Below are positions 44,325 to 53,618 of a DNA stretch of 64,000 nucleotides, one piece after another. Position numbers and translations under genes: made by a program. Below the pieces are notes generated by a model that was not told where the DNA came from, ran no database searches, and saw nothing but the letters and a program-made list of their open reading frames with translations. The DNA comes from Caballeronia mineralivorans PML1(12). GTDB taxonomy: Bacteria; Pseudomonadota; Gammaproteobacteria; Burkholderiales; Burkholderiaceae. How positions within the stretch are numbered: the stretch's first letter is position 1; every line of letters begins with the position of its first letter. Location of the stretch: contig NZ_AEJF01000127.1 in NCBI RefSeq assembly GCF_001028175.1, positions 1-64,000 of the forward strand, read 5' to 3'.

Positions 44325-44889
44325 AAGGCTGCTTGATTAGGAAAGCCGCCGTGGGCGGATAGTCGCGGCATCGAGAGGCGCCTAAGGCGCACCACTGGTT
44401 AGACAGGTCCTATCGAACGTGGCTAACGGAGTAAGACGGCAAATTCCAGCGAAAGCGGCGCGGGTGGTCACGGGCGCACAACACCCTCGTGCGTCGCCAC
44501 AGTGCGATAAAAACAGAATAGCAGGTCGTCATTCCTGCCATCAGCCACAAATGTATCAGCAACGGGATGCGCCCTTGCCCGCACCTGGACGGTCTGGAAA
44601 GGAGCTCCGTCATGAAGGGCGACTACCTGATACATCACCCCGGATCGGCCAACAGGAGTGCATACATCTTTCGCCTGCGTTGCTTGTCCATCGCCTACGC
44701 ATGTGCGTTGCGACGGCGTGTCGCCCGACCAAGAATGACTATGACAGCAACGCTGCAAGGGCATTCGTCGAGCGCACCCGGATCGGTTGATCGTCGCCGG
44801 AGCTGAACCCGCCTTGGCTCGTGTGGGGACTGCTGTCGGTCGGCGAAAGATGCACAGGCCGATCCCTTAAACTCCGAAGGAGAACGCTC
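44325..44889. other. Largely gene-free region with one small ORF candidate
   Basis: No recognisable gene. A small + strand ORF (44612-44806, 64 codons) has a good ribosome site (AAGGAG, 8 nt before ATG). It reads MKGDYLIHHPGSANRSAYIF, slightly reminiscent of the N-terminus of some tyrosine integrases, but degenerates into low-complexity Arg-rich sequence. I treat it as uncertain, possibly a relic. Confidence 0.35.
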
Positions 44890-45155
44890 ATGAAACTTCA
44901 TCAATCAATCACCGCCTGTCTTGCCCTGATGGCTGGAGTCACAGCAGGCGGATGCTTCGCCCAATCAGCGACCAACCCGAACGAGTCGGTGGCGGCCGGC
45001 AACGCCCCGCAGGATCCAGCGGTCGCGGTTCCGGCTGTCACGCCGGCACCCCCGTTTCCCTTGGAAAAACACGCGCGCAAGTGATACGCGAGCTGGAGGA
45101 TTTTCAGAACAGTGACGAGGCATCGCACATGCATGATCTTTACCGAGGCAACTAA
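44890..45155 (+). pseudogene. DUF4148-like exported protein, probably frameshifted
   Basis: From ATG 44890 (GAAGGAG ribosome site) a signal peptide (HQSITACLALMAGVTAGGCFA) and a Pro/Ala-rich linker run to a stop at 45084. A DUF4148-type end (GKTRAQVIRELEDFQ, then HDLYRGN and stop at 45155) is present in another frame. Joining the two needs a one-base shift near 45045-45065, around a CCCCC run and TTTCCC. So the gene is either broken or contains a sequence error at this homopolymer tract. It would encode a roughly 88-residue secreted protein of unknown function. Confidence 0.6.
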
Positions 45156-45588
45156 CGAGGCCTCGCGGGCGAGAAGGGCGTTTCGACCATCGAACCGTCG
45201 TCGGCGTTCCGTTCTCAACGGTCGAAGGACTAGGTTCGTCGACGTCCCGGACCTCGGTACGGTTGCTGTAGCAACATTCGTGATCGAAGGGTTCGCACGC
45301 GGGAACAACGTACATCAATACCTCGCCATTTTCGGCCCGCCTGGCGAACGCAGCGCCGCGTCCAACTGGCCGTACTTTGTCCTCTCGGCGATTACAGAGG
45401 TAGGAGACGGATGTGCCGTCGATGTGCGCGGAGTTCGGGTTTCGAAAGTACAAAACGACTTGTCCGTCGACGTAACGTTGCCGACGTTTTTGATAGCGAC
45501 AACCGGCTACTGTGGGGAGGAGCATCGAACGTATGTGTTTCGTTCGATCGACGACGCTACAGTAAAACGTTTGGAGTTGAAGCAATGA
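45112..45588 (+). CDS. Hypothetical protein (beta-rich), start uncertain
   Basis: The frame ending at 45588 gives a plausible small protein: TVAVATFVIEGFARGNNVHQ, YLAIFGPPGERSAAS, GYCGEEHRTYVFRSIDDATVKRLELKQ in parts, with two Cys. Its N-terminus before about residue 40 is Arg-rich and probably artefactual or overlaps the frameshifted DUF4148-like gene. A start near 45235 is possible. The opposite strand also carries an open frame over this interval, so coding is not certain. Confidence 0.45.
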   Translation: MTRHRTCMIFTEATNEASRARRAFRPSNRRRRSVLNGRRTRFVDVPDLGTVAVATFVIEGFARGNNVHQYLAIFGPPGERSAASNWPYFVLSAITEVGDGCAVDVRGVRVSKVQNDLSVDVTLPTFLIATTGYCGEEHRTYVFRSIDDATVKRLELKQ

Positions 45589-46003
45589 TGAACTGCCCGC
45601 CTTTGGCAACGGTTACCCATTTCGGGCCGGCCTTAGCGCCTGCGCAGGCGGCCTGGGACTTCCGGCTTCAGCCGTGAAGGGACACTCGATTACGCGACCT
45701 ACATTGCCCACAATCGACCTTCATTTCGCTGGCAATACGGCGCTCGTGTCCCGGTTTGAGACGGACTCTTGGCGCTCGAAACTAAGACGCGCCCGTCCTA
45801 TCAGAGCTGGCCGCCGGGCCTCAAGATCGGTAGATAGAACTCGACCCCGAAACATCGCTAGGATCCGCTTCTATTCGATGTTAAGCGGCTTCCGTTTCCC
45901 TCCGTGGGCCGTGAGCGGGCGACCCTGGATGCGTTGAACGCGGCATGCCGGAATTGGGCGATCGCCGCGCTCATCGTTGACCCTCTGATTCTCGGAGCGA
46001 GCG
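45589..46003. other. Intergenic region, no recognisable gene
   Basis: Only short shadow frames; no motif or RNA recognised. It ends at the C-terminal side of the minus-strand TetR gene. Confidence 0.4.
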
Positions 46004-46564
46004 CTATGCTTGTCTATCCAACGCCGCAAGGACGATATTGCGCGCGTGGAGCAGGACGGATTTTTGCTCGTCGGGGGAAACCTCTACGAACCCGAGTCCT
46101 CGGAGCAGAAAAATACCTTCAACAGCCAGCAGTGCATGACGGACTTCAGCAACCTCGCCATATTCCGATCGAAGCGGATCGAGCAGAGCGCGGTAATGGC
46201 GTCGCACCGGCTCCAGCATGTCAGGGGCGTGCACCAAGGCGGTTACGAGAAAGGCCGCCTTTTGGGTCGTGGCGTCGTCCTCGTCCAGTGCTTCCTCGAT
46301 ATACGCGAGGACCAATTCGACCGGCCCAGTCGGTCCACTGCCCAGTCGCCGACGTACTGCCTCCTGAAAACGGGCTACTTCTCGTTCCAGCGCCGCGTGT
46401 ACCAATCCATCCTTAGTTGGAAAGCTATAGACGAGACCGCCCTTGCTGATTCCCGCGCGCTCGGCGACGGCATCGAGTGTGAAATTTCGGCCACCAGATT
46501 CGAGGATTACGGCCTCGGCAGCATCTAAAACCCTGTCTTTGTCGATTTCCTTTTTTCGCGTCAC
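46004..46564 (-). CDS. TetR/AcrR-family transcriptional regulator
   Basis: 186 aa. Helix-turn-helix at residues about 10-57 (VLDAAEAVILESGGRNFTLDAVAE, GISKGGLVYSFPTKDGLVHAAL), then a helical ligand domain. It is divergent from a VOC-fold gene, with two TetR-like operator palindromes in the 118-bp gap. Likely represses itself and the VOC gene. Confidence 0.92.
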   Translation of the reverse strand: MTRKKEIDKDRVLDAAEAVILESGGRNFTLDAVAERAGISKGGLVYSFPTKDGLVHAALEREVARFQEAVRRRLGSGPTGPVELVLAYIEEALDEDDATTQKAAFLVTALVHAPDMLEPVRRHYRALLDPLRSEYGEVAEVRHALLAVEGIFLLRGLGFVEVSPDEQKSVLLHARNIVLAALDRQA

Positions 46565-46582
46565 AACAACCCCTTGCTTTTC

Positions 46583-46596
46583 CGACTGATCAGTCG
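46583..46596. promoter_or_regulatory. TetR operator 1, perfect palindrome
   Basis: CGACTGATCAGTCG is a perfect 14-bp palindrome, 20 bp from the TetR start. A close copy lies 25 bp away. Spacing of about 2.5 helical turns between two TetR sites is plausible for cooperative repression. Confidence 0.7.
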
Positions 46597-46607
46597 TATA
46601 ACATTTC

Positions 46608-46621
46608 CGACTGGTCAGTCA
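46608..46621. promoter_or_regulatory. TetR operator 2, near-perfect palindrome
   Basis: CGACTGGTCAGTCA repeats operator 1 with only two changes, 25 bp downstream, in the same divergent region. The core GACTG-TCAGTC is identical to operator 1. Confidence 0.65.
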
Positions 46622-46682
46622 GATTAGCGCAGCGATGCTCGCGGCGCAAGATTGTTTCTCAGCTAACTCCTTGGGGTACGTT

Positions 46683-47129
46683 ATGAACGAACATGAAAAG
46701 GAAGATCTATTGCCTGCCGTGACCCTTGGTCACTTTGTTATGAAAGTGCAAGATGTTGCGGCGAGCTATAGCTTCTATATTGGTTTAGGTCTGCGCGCAT
46801 TCAGCACCTTTCCTGGAATGGCGATCGTTGAAATGCGTGGTGGCACGCATTTGCTGCTGTTCCAAAAGGGCGATGATCAGGCTGACGCTTTGCGGAACAG
46901 TCAGAATGGCCAGAGGCCTGATTTCAGCAGCGAAAAAATAGACCTGATGATCGCGGGGGGTACAACAGCGGATCTGGAATCCTACAGGGTCGGCCTGATC
47001 GGTAAAGGATATGCACCATCAGCTATCGCGGATGGGGAGCTATACGGCCACCACTATTTCTCGATGCAGGATCCCGATGGCAATGGCATCAGTTTCTATA
47101 CCAGCCACTGCAGCGATCAGCCCGTTTGA
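46683..47129 (+). CDS. VOC-family (glyoxalase-like) protein
   Basis: 148 aa. The N-terminus LGHFVMKVQDVAASYSFYIG, the middle GMAIVEMRGGTHLLLFQ, and the C-terminus GHHYFSMQDPDGNGISFYTSHC form the two VOC half-motifs (His/Glu ligands; here SFYTS instead of the usual Glu-rich LEFV). ATG 46683 is the start that gives this domain. It is divergent from, and probably repressed by, the TetR gene at 46004. Likely a detoxification or metabolite-binding protein. Confidence 0.85.
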   Translation: MNEHEKEDLLPAVTLGHFVMKVQDVAASYSFYIGLGLRAFSTFPGMAIVEMRGGTHLLLFQKGDDQADALRNSQNGQRPDFSSEKIDLMIAGGTTADLESYRVGLIGKGYAPSAIADGELYGHHYFSMQDPDGNGISFYTSHCSDQPV

Positions 47130-47347
47130 TATTACAGCTGGTTAGTCGCGCAGCATCCGCCATTTCGCTTTATTTCTCTTCACCTAGCCCGCTCTCGACG
47201 TCTCGCCATATCAACGTAGAACGGCCGCTTCCTGGGGATCTGAAGGGGTCGACTTCGGCTGTTCGACATCGGACCGAGGTCGGCCATCAGGCGTGATCTA
47301 CCACGCGGGCATTTTTGTCATGCGATCGTCGGGCTTACTTGTAAACG

Positions 47348-48214
47348 CTACTCAACGCCCAGTACGAACGACATCAGCACATTCAGTTTTGTGTTCATGT
47401 CTGAAGCCGCAGACGCTGCATTGGCCTGCGGCAAGGCGAACCACTTGCCCACAGCATTGGGGTCGAACCTTTGCTGCTTCAGAAACGAAGACACAGCATC
47501 CTCCCAGGCGAAGAGCTCTCCCGCGCAAAGCTCGGATGACTCTTGAGAGCAGGCCCGCTGAACAACCATTCCCGAACCAATGTAGTTGAGAAGCGCACGG
47601 CGCGCCTTTTCATTCGCTTTTGTGGTTGGTGCTTCCAACTTCGGCTTCGGCCCAAAGTAGACTCCGATGGTGCCTGGCTGTAATGTCGGGTCACTGGAAA
47701 AATTAACCGGCCCCCCCATCAGCTTAAATGCTGCTATCAATACTTCTTGGCTAACGTCCACTCGACCCCAATGCCCCATGTGCGGTGGTACTTTTGGCAA
47801 GTCCACCATGTCATCACCGCGGCCGGCAATCGATACGCCGTCAACCGGCACTAACTGCTGCATTCTGAATACTCTGTCCGAATCGATTTCCCAGCCTGCC
47901 TCGCTCAACAATCGCAGAAAGTTGCCTGCAGCTACGCACGATGCTTCACTCCACTCAACGCACCCAATGCGCAGCTTGTCCCGCTGACCGAACTGTCCGG
48001 TTCGGAATAATTCGAGGTATTCATCGTGACGGGAACCATCAACGGCATACGCGTCACTCACAGTCGCGGGTATAGCCATATAGATGCCAAGTGCAAGCCC
48101 GAGGACGCCGACGAGCGCGCCTACGCCTGTAAGTTTCGCGGTTAAAGACCACCGCTGCCATTGCGCCCATGTCGGGATCAGGAGCATCCTACGAATTCTT
48201 TCAAGCAATCCCAT
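47348..48214 (-). CDS. Conserved membrane-anchored hypothetical protein
   Basis: 288 aa from ATG 48214; a GTG start at 48286 could extend it. A single hydrophobic helix (LTGVGALVGVLGLALGIYMAIP, residues about 27-48) precedes a large soluble part with several Cys (IGCVEWSEASCVAAG; VQRACSQESSELCAG) and a long C-terminal helix. No enzymatic motif or family recognised. The topology suggests an N-terminal anchor with an extracytoplasmic domain. Confidence 0.65.
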   Translation of the reverse strand: MGLLERIRRMLLIPTWAQWQRWSLTAKLTGVGALVGVLGLALGIYMAIPATVSDAYAVDGSRHDEYLELFRTGQFGQRDKLRIGCVEWSEASCVAAGNFLRLLSEAGWEIDSDRVFRMQQLVPVDGVSIAGRGDDMVDLPKVPPHMGHWGRVDVSQEVLIAAFKLMGGPVNFSSDPTLQPGTIGVYFGPKPKLEAPTTKANEKARRALLNYIGSGMVVQRACSQESSELCAGELFAWEDAVSSFLKQQRFDPNAVGKWFALPQANAASAASDMNTKLNVLMSFVLGVE

Positions 48215-49188
48215 TGACTCCCATCGCCCGTTGATTTTGACGTGCCTGTGCACAGGGCCACAACGCAAACAAGCTCCGTCTTGCACTCGAGCACTTCAGC
48301 CACGAAGCGGTCCTCGTCGTGCGGCCCGTTTCTGTATATCGGCATCGAACAACTGCAACTGAAGAGCATTAACGTTAGTCCAAGGCGAGCGACATCGCTG
48401 ACAGGAGCAACTCAAGAATGTGGGAGGGAGGCTTGCTGGTCATTCAGCGGCAATGTGAACCCGGATGACCAGCGACTGCATGGATGTAATACGAATGTAA
48501 TTCACAGTTCACTGTGCGTGTTTATAGGCTGGGGCCGTAATCCCGGTGACAGGGCGATCGTCGTCCCAGAGGTATCGGTACGACCAGGCGCCTGCTTTTT
48601 AGGTGGCAGTGGCAGCCGCAGCCTGCAATTCGGCGAAGGTTTTGGCGGGGTTGCCGTCGTTATTTGGATCAAACGCCCGCCATTCCCTATCGTCTATTTA
48701 GTTGACAAGGCAGAACGGTGATCGGCTCATTTAATACACGTTTGTCATACGGCAAACGGCCGTTGTGCTTCAAGCAGCCGTTGCGATGATTCGACGTCGA
48801 CCGACTGCTATCGGGTCGATCAGCGACTGTCGCGGACGGTCAAGTTTTTCACTTACCTGGCACAGATTTCACTTTATGTGGCACCCGACGCAGGCCAACC
48901 CGGCCGACACCGTCATCGACGCAATTAACGCGTCTATGGCACCCGTTGCTCGCTCCCGAGAGTGCGTCGCCGCTGCTGCTGCAAATCAAAAGACTTCGAA
49001 CGAGCACCAGTTGGGCACAAAATCCGCAAAGATAAAAAATCGTCGACGTATGTCAGACCAAGCTTCTCCAACAATCTCACGCTGGTTGCGGTGCGAGGAG
49101 GGTGCGGCTAATTGCGCTTGGCAGGTTCAGACTTCAGGCCGGAGTTCGTGAAGTTCTGGGACCGGTTTGCAACGTGGGGTGCATCGGC
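48215..49188. other. Gene-poor region
   Basis: About 1 kb with only scattered short frames. No RNA gene or repeat was recognised. Several phrases (CGGCCGTT..., ATTCGACGTCGACC near 48757-48810) weakly recall the intergenic repeat seen elsewhere, but too little to call. Confidence 0.4.
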
Positions 49189-49326
49189 TTAAAACGTTTG
49201 CGGACCGCGTTCGTTACGATGTGAGGTTGGTGATTTGTCACGCATGGACAGTGCGCTCAAGAGCAGCACTGTGCCTATCATCAACACAAGATATACCCCG
49301 ACCATCGGCCAGTCTGATTCAGTCAT
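49189..49326 (-). CDS. Small single-pass membrane protein (45 aa)
   Basis: A 45-codon frame with an ATG at 49326 reads MTESDWPMVGVYLVLMIGTV then more hydrophobic residues, followed by a charged tail (RDKSPTSHRNERG). This is the pattern of a small inner-membrane protein with an acidic N-terminus, one helix and a basic C-terminus. An AAGGGAC stretch lies just before the start. Function unknown; similar short proteins accompany transporters or oxidases, but no such gene is adjacent. Confidence 0.45.
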   Translation of the reverse strand: MTESDWPMVGVYLVLMIGTVLLLSALSMRDKSPTSHRNERGPQTF

Positions 49327-50017
49327 GTCCCTTCGCCCTTTCGCGGCATCGCGCAGAACGGTTGCGCATTATTGATCGGGAGTACGGCACGCCAGACAAA
49401 ATCTTGACACGACCGCTTGAGCTGAGCAATAGCGCGCTGGCAAGATGATCTAACCGCATGTTGCCAATCGTTTGCGCAATCGTTCGCCCAGTTTAAAACC
49501 TGCTACAAACGCCGGCGTCAGTCACAGCACGATCTGTTTCGTCACGCCAGCCCAGCGTCACAACGATCTTGACCGAGACATCCTGGATCGTCGTGCAGCC
49601 CTCTACGAAAGCGCCCGCCAAAGTAATCAGGGACAACTAGCTTGAAAACTTACGGATAGTTCCAAGTTAAGTGAAGCGCGGGTTCAACGTTAAATGAACA
49701 GATCGGCGGCAAAGCCTTATACCGTTGACCTGCGCAGTTCCACGTTGCATAGGCGTCTACACGGACGGCGTTAGTTCAAGCAGTGGAATCACTCCGATTG
49801 TTAATCTGATCCGAACAGTATTTCTGATTCATCCATCGGCGCGAGTCAACCTCCCCTTCCCCATACCAATTCTGGTATCGCAAACGCCAAATAACTGATT
49901 GGACCGCCATGAACCCCGGCGCTACGCTTCAATCCGGTACGTACTCGAACCAGTCGACCGCGCGCATCAATAATCGCGGCAGTACCGAACACAAACACAA
50001 CTAAATCGGAGACAAAC
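49327..50017. other. Intergenic region upstream of ytfQ
   Basis: No gene. It contains the promoter region for the sugar operon. ATACCAATTCTGGTAT at 49863-49878 is a perfect inverted repeat about 140 bp before the ytfQ start and is annotated separately. Confidence 0.45.
49863..49878. promoter_or_regulatory. ATACC-N6-GGTAT operator candidate upstream of ytfQ
   Basis: ATACCA and TGGTAT flank a 4-nt spacer, forming a perfect 16-bp palindrome. The araF upstream region (61605-61626) has the same half-sites ATACC/GGTAT with a longer spacer. A shared sugar-responsive regulator is a guess. Confidence 0.5.
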
Positions 50018-50986
50018 ATGAGACATGCTCGACGCGCAGCCATCGGTGCGCTGCTTGGTTCTGCGCTGATGCTGGCCGCAAGCGTAACTGCCTACGCCGA
50101 AGACAGCAAAATCACCCTAGGTTTCTCACAAGTCGGCGCGGAAAGCGCATGGCGCACCGCCAATACCGTTTCAGTCAAAAGCGCAGCCAAAGACGCCGGC
50201 ATCAATCTGAAATTCTCCGATGCCCAGCAAAAGCAAGAAAACCAGATCAAGGCGATCCGCTCGTATATTGCCCAGAAAGTCGATGTGATCGCGTTCTCTC
50301 CCGTCGTGGAATCCGGCTGGGAACCGGTGCTCATCGAAGCGAAAAACGCGAAGATTCCAGTGATTCTCACCGACCGCAATATCGATGTTAAAGACAAGTC
50401 GTTATACGTAACCATGATCGGCTCTGACTTCCTCGAAGAAGGCCGGCGCGCCGGCAAATGGCTCGAAGATCACTACAAGAACGACCCAGGTCCCATCAAC
50501 ATCGCCGAGTTGCAAGGCACGGTCGGCTCCGCGCCCGCCAACGACCGCCGCGCCGGCCTGCTGGAAGTGATCAAGAACGATCCGAAGTTCAAGGTCATCG
50601 CATCGCAAAGCGGCGACTTCACGCTCGCCGGCGGCAAACAGGTCATGGAAGCCTTCATCAAGACCTACGGCAAGCAGATCAACGTGGTCTACGCCCATAA
50701 CGACGACATGGCGCTCGGGGCAATCCAGGCAATGGAAGAGGCTGGCGTGAAACCCGGCAAGGACGTGAGCGTCGTCTCGTTCGACGCCACCAAAGGCGGC
50801 TTCGAAGCCATGGTCGCGGGCAAGATCAACGTCGACGTGGAATGCAGTCCGCTGCTCGGACCGCAACTCATGACCGCAGTGAAGGAGGTAGTGGCGGGCA
50901 AACCCTTGCCCAAGCGCATCGTGACCGAGGAAACGGTGTTCCCGATGAGCGTTGCCGCGCAAGTACTGCCGCAGCGCAAGTACTGA
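50018..50986 (+). CDS. ytfQ: Sugar ABC transporter substrate-binding protein (YtfQ-type)
   Basis: 322 aa periplasmic sugar-binding protein. Signal peptide cleaved near AYA/EDSK, then the ribose/galactose-type binding fold (KITLGFSQVGAESAWRTANT, VIAFSPVVESGWEPVLIEAK, VVYAHNDDMALGAIQAMEEAG, VVSFDATKGG). The sequence closely resembles YtfQ, the galactofuranose-binding protein. ATG follows a GGAGAC ribosome site. First gene of a six-gene sugar operon. Confidence 0.93.
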   Translation: MRHARRAAIGALLGSALMLAASVTAYAEDSKITLGFSQVGAESAWRTANTVSVKSAAKDAGINLKFSDAQQKQENQIKAIRSYIAQKVDVIAFSPVVESGWEPVLIEAKNAKIPVILTDRNIDVKDKSLYVTMIGSDFLEEGRRAGKWLEDHYKNDPGPINIAELQGTVGSAPANDRRAGLLEVIKNDPKFKVIASQSGDFTLAGGKQVMEAFIKTYGKQINVVYAHNDDMALGAIQAMEEAGVKPGKDVSVVSFDATKGGFEAMVAGKINVDVECSPLLGPQLMTAVKEVVAGKPLPKRIVTEETVFPMSVAAQVLPQRKY

Positions 50987-51069
50987 GTTGCCGCGAGTCC
51001 GCCGCGCCGCCGTCCACTCGACACGGCGGCCTTGCGGCGGACTTCCAACCTCCTCTTTCGGCCTCGCTC

Positions 51070-52584
51070 ATGACCGGTTCACCCATCCTCGAAACCATCG
51101 GCATCTCCAAGTCATTCCCCGGCGTAAAGGCGTTGCAGAACGTCGATTTCCGCTTGTTTCCCGGCGAGATCCATACGCTGATGGGTCAGAACGGCGCCGG
51201 CAAATCGACGCTCATCAACGTGCTCACCGGCGTACATACACACGATGCCGGCGAGATACGGCTAGGCGGTGAAGTCGTTAATTTCGCTGCGCCGCTCAAC
51301 GCGGAAGCGGCCGGCATCCGGACGCTTTATCAGGAAGTGAACCTGTGCCCGAATCTATCCGTCGCTGAAAACGTGTTCGCCGGACGGCAGCCGAAACGGC
51401 ATGGCGCTATTGACTGGAAAAACATTCATGCGCGGGCCGAAGCGGCGCTCGCCGACCTTAACGTCTTCCTGGATGTGACCAAATCGCTCGATACGTATCC
51501 CATCGCCGTGCAGCAGATGGTGGCGATCGCGCGCGCGGTCTCGGTGGACGCACGCGTGCTGATACTCGATGAACCGACATCGAGTCTCGATGATGGTGAA
51601 GTCGCAAGGCTCTTCGACGTCCTGCGCAAGCTCAAACAATCGGGCATCGCGATCCTGTTCGTCACGCACTTCCTCGAGCAGACCTACGCAGTGTCGGATC
51701 GCATCACGGTCATGCGTAATGGTGAAAGTGAAGGTGAATATCTCGCCTGCGATTTACCGGTGGAATTACTTGTTTCAAAGATGGTGGGCCACGAACGGAT
51801 GACCGAGCGCCTGAAGCGCGCGGCCGGTGAGCCACCGGCACACAAGGCCGCGGTGCCGCCCTTCTTCGAGATGCGTGGCATCGGCCGGCGCGGCCTCATG
51901 AATCCCGTCGATATCGACGTGCAGCCGGGCCAGATTCTCGGACTCGCGGGTTTGCTCGGTTCTGGCCGGACCGAAACCGCCCGGCTCCTGTTCGGCGCTG
52001 AGCGCGCAGATGCGGGTGCGATGTCTATCGACGGCAAGCCGGTGAAGCTTCGTTCTCCTCGTGATGCGGTGCGTCGCGGCATAGGGTATTGCCCGGAGGA
52101 CCGGAAGAAGGAAGGCATCGTCGCTGATCTGTCGATACGCGAAAACATTATTCTCGCGCTGCAGGTAAGACGCGGCTGGTGGCGCACTATCGGCAAGGCG
52201 AAACAGCGTCAGATAGCGGATAGTTACATCGAACATCTCGGCATCAAGGCGTCCGATGCCGAACAGCCCATTGGACTTTTGTCGGGTGGAAACCAGCAGA
52301 AAGTCCTGCTGGCGCGCTGGCTTGCAACCGAACCGAAAATGCTGATCCTCGACGAACCGACGCGCGGCATCGACGTCGCGGCGAAATTCGAAATCATGGA
52401 TCGCGTGCTGGCACTCTGCGCGAAAGGGCTCGGCATTGTCTTCATCTCGTCGGAGGTGAGCGAGGTCGTGCGCGTGAGTCACAGGATCGCCGTGCTACGC
52501 GACCGGCGCAAGGTGGCGGAGGTCGAGGGACATGCGGCATCGGAGGATCAGGTTTATAAACTCATTGCGGGAGGCAGCCGATGA
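51070..52584 (+). CDS. ytfR: Sugar ABC transporter ATP-binding protein (YtfR-type)
   Basis: 504 aa, two fused ATP-binding cassettes as in ribose/galactose importers. First Walker A GQNGAGKST at residues 39-47, Walker B VLILDEPTSS; the second half has the usual degenerate Walker A (LLGSGRTETA) with [16 protein letters not shown] and [14 protein letters not shown] 51070 gives the right N-terminus (ILETIGISKSFPGVKALQNV). The stop overlaps the start of the following permease gene (ATGA). Confidence 0.94.
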   Translation: MTGSPILETIGISKSFPGVKALQNVDFRLFPGEIHTLMGQNGAGKSTLINVLTGVHTHDAGEIRLGGEVVNFAAPLNAEAAGIRTLYQEVNLCPNLSVAENVFAGRQPKRHGAIDWKNIHARAEAALADLNVFLDVTKSLDTYPIAVQQMVAIARAVSVDARVLILDEPTSSLDDGEVARLFDVLRKLKQSGIAILFVTHFLEQTYAVSDRITVMRNGESEGEYLACDLPVELLVSKMVGHERMTERLKRAAGEPPAHKAAVPPFFEMRGIGRRGLMNPVDIDVQPGQILGLAGLLGSGRTETARLLFGAERADAGAMSIDGKPVKLRSPRDAVRRGIGYCPEDRKKEGIVADLSIRENIILALQVRRGWWRTIGKAKQRQIADSYIEHLGIKASDAEQPIGLLSGGNQQKVLLARWLATEPKMLILDEPTRGIDVAAKFEIMDRVLALCAKGLGIVFISSEVSEVVRVSHRIAVLRDRRKVAEVEGHAASEDQVYKLIAGGSR

Positions 52585-53618
52585 ACCGGATCAAGGCCGC
52601 ACTGCAGCATCCTCTCGTATGGCCGTGCCTCACGCTCGTGTTGCTGATCTTGCTCGACCTGAGCCAGAACGCACACTTCCTGTCGATCTCCGTGCTCGAT
52701 GGTCATTGGTTCGGCGCGCCCATCGACATTCTCAATCGTGCCGCCCCGCTCGTGCTCGTCTCGCTCGGCATGACGCTGGTGATCGCGACACGCGGCATTG
52801 ATATCTCCGTCGGCGCGGTCGTCGCGATTGCCGGAGCGGCGGCGGCCAGCATCCTGGCCGACAATCCGGCGCACGTCCCTGGAGCACTCGCCGCCGCGCT
52901 TGCGGTGGGCGTGCTCGCCGGCATGTGGAATGGCGTGCTGGTGGCGCTCGTCGGCATGCAGCCGATCATCGCGACGCTGATCCTGATGGTGGCCGGCCGC
53001 GGCGTCGCACAGTTGCTCACGGGCGGCCAGATTATCCCCATCGGCGCGCCGGGATATCTGGTGGTCGGCGGCGGTTATCTGGCTCGCATGCCGTGCTCGG
53101 TGTGGGTTGCCGCGGGCGCTATTGCGGTGACCGCACTACTCATGAATCGCACGGCGCTTGGAATGTTCATCCGCGCGATCGGCATCAATCCCGTAGCAAC
53201 AAAACTGGTCGGCTTGCGGTCAAGTGCGATCGTGTTCGGCGTGTATACCTTCTCCGGTTTGACCGCGGCCATAGCAGGTATTTTGATCAGTTCGAATGTG
53301 CGCAGCGCCGACGGCAACAACGCCGGCCTGCTGCTCGAACTCGATGCGATCCTTGCCGTGACACTCGGCGGCACGTCGCTGCTCGGCGGCAGGTTCAGCC
53401 TTGCGGGCACCGTGCTCGGCGCGTTGATCATCCAGACGCTGACGTACACCACTTATTCCATCGGCGTGCCGCCTGAAGCCACGCTCGTTGTGAAGGCGGC
53501 CGTGGTGCTGGTGGTCAGCGTGATCCAGTCTGCCAGCGCCCGCACGGTAATCATGCGGCAACTAAAACGCGCCTTCCCCTTCGCCCCGAAGAAGCCCCTT
53601 GCCGAGGCTGCAAAATGA
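52581..53618 (+). CDS. ytfT: Sugar ABC transporter permease (YtfT-type)
   Basis: 345 aa, eight or more hydrophobic helices; the permease signature region DISVGAVVAIAGAAA and LGGRFSLAGTVLGALIIQTL are typical of the ribose-type permeases. The start overlaps ytfR by 4 bp and the stop overlaps yjfF by 4 bp, so the block is translationally coupled. Forms the membrane channel with YjfF. Confidence 0.93.
   Translation: MNRIKAALQHPLVWPCLTLVLLILLDLSQNAHFLSISVLDGHWFGAPIDILNRAAPLVLVSLGMTLVIATRGIDISVGAVVAIAGAAAASILADNPAHVPGALAAALAVGVLAGMWNGVLVALVGMQPIIATLILMVAGRGVAQLLTGGQIIPIGAPGYLVVGGGYLARMPCSVWVAAGAIAVTALLMNRTALGMFIRAIGINPVATKLVGLRSSAIVFGVYTFSGLTAAIAGILISSNVRSADGNNAGLLLELDAILAVTLGGTSLLGGRFSLAGTVLGALIIQTLTYTTYSIGVPPEATLVVKAAVVLVVSVIQSASARTVIMRQLKRAFPFAPKKPLAEAAK

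Noticed and set aside
44612-44806. Small ORF with good ribosome site, possible integrase start
   Set aside because: Only a few residues recall integrase N-termini and the rest is low-complexity; not enough to call a gene.
44965-45609. 214-aa minus-strand frame
   Set aside because: No recognisable motif; the plus strand carries a DUF4148-like end and a beta-rich frame that look more protein-like.
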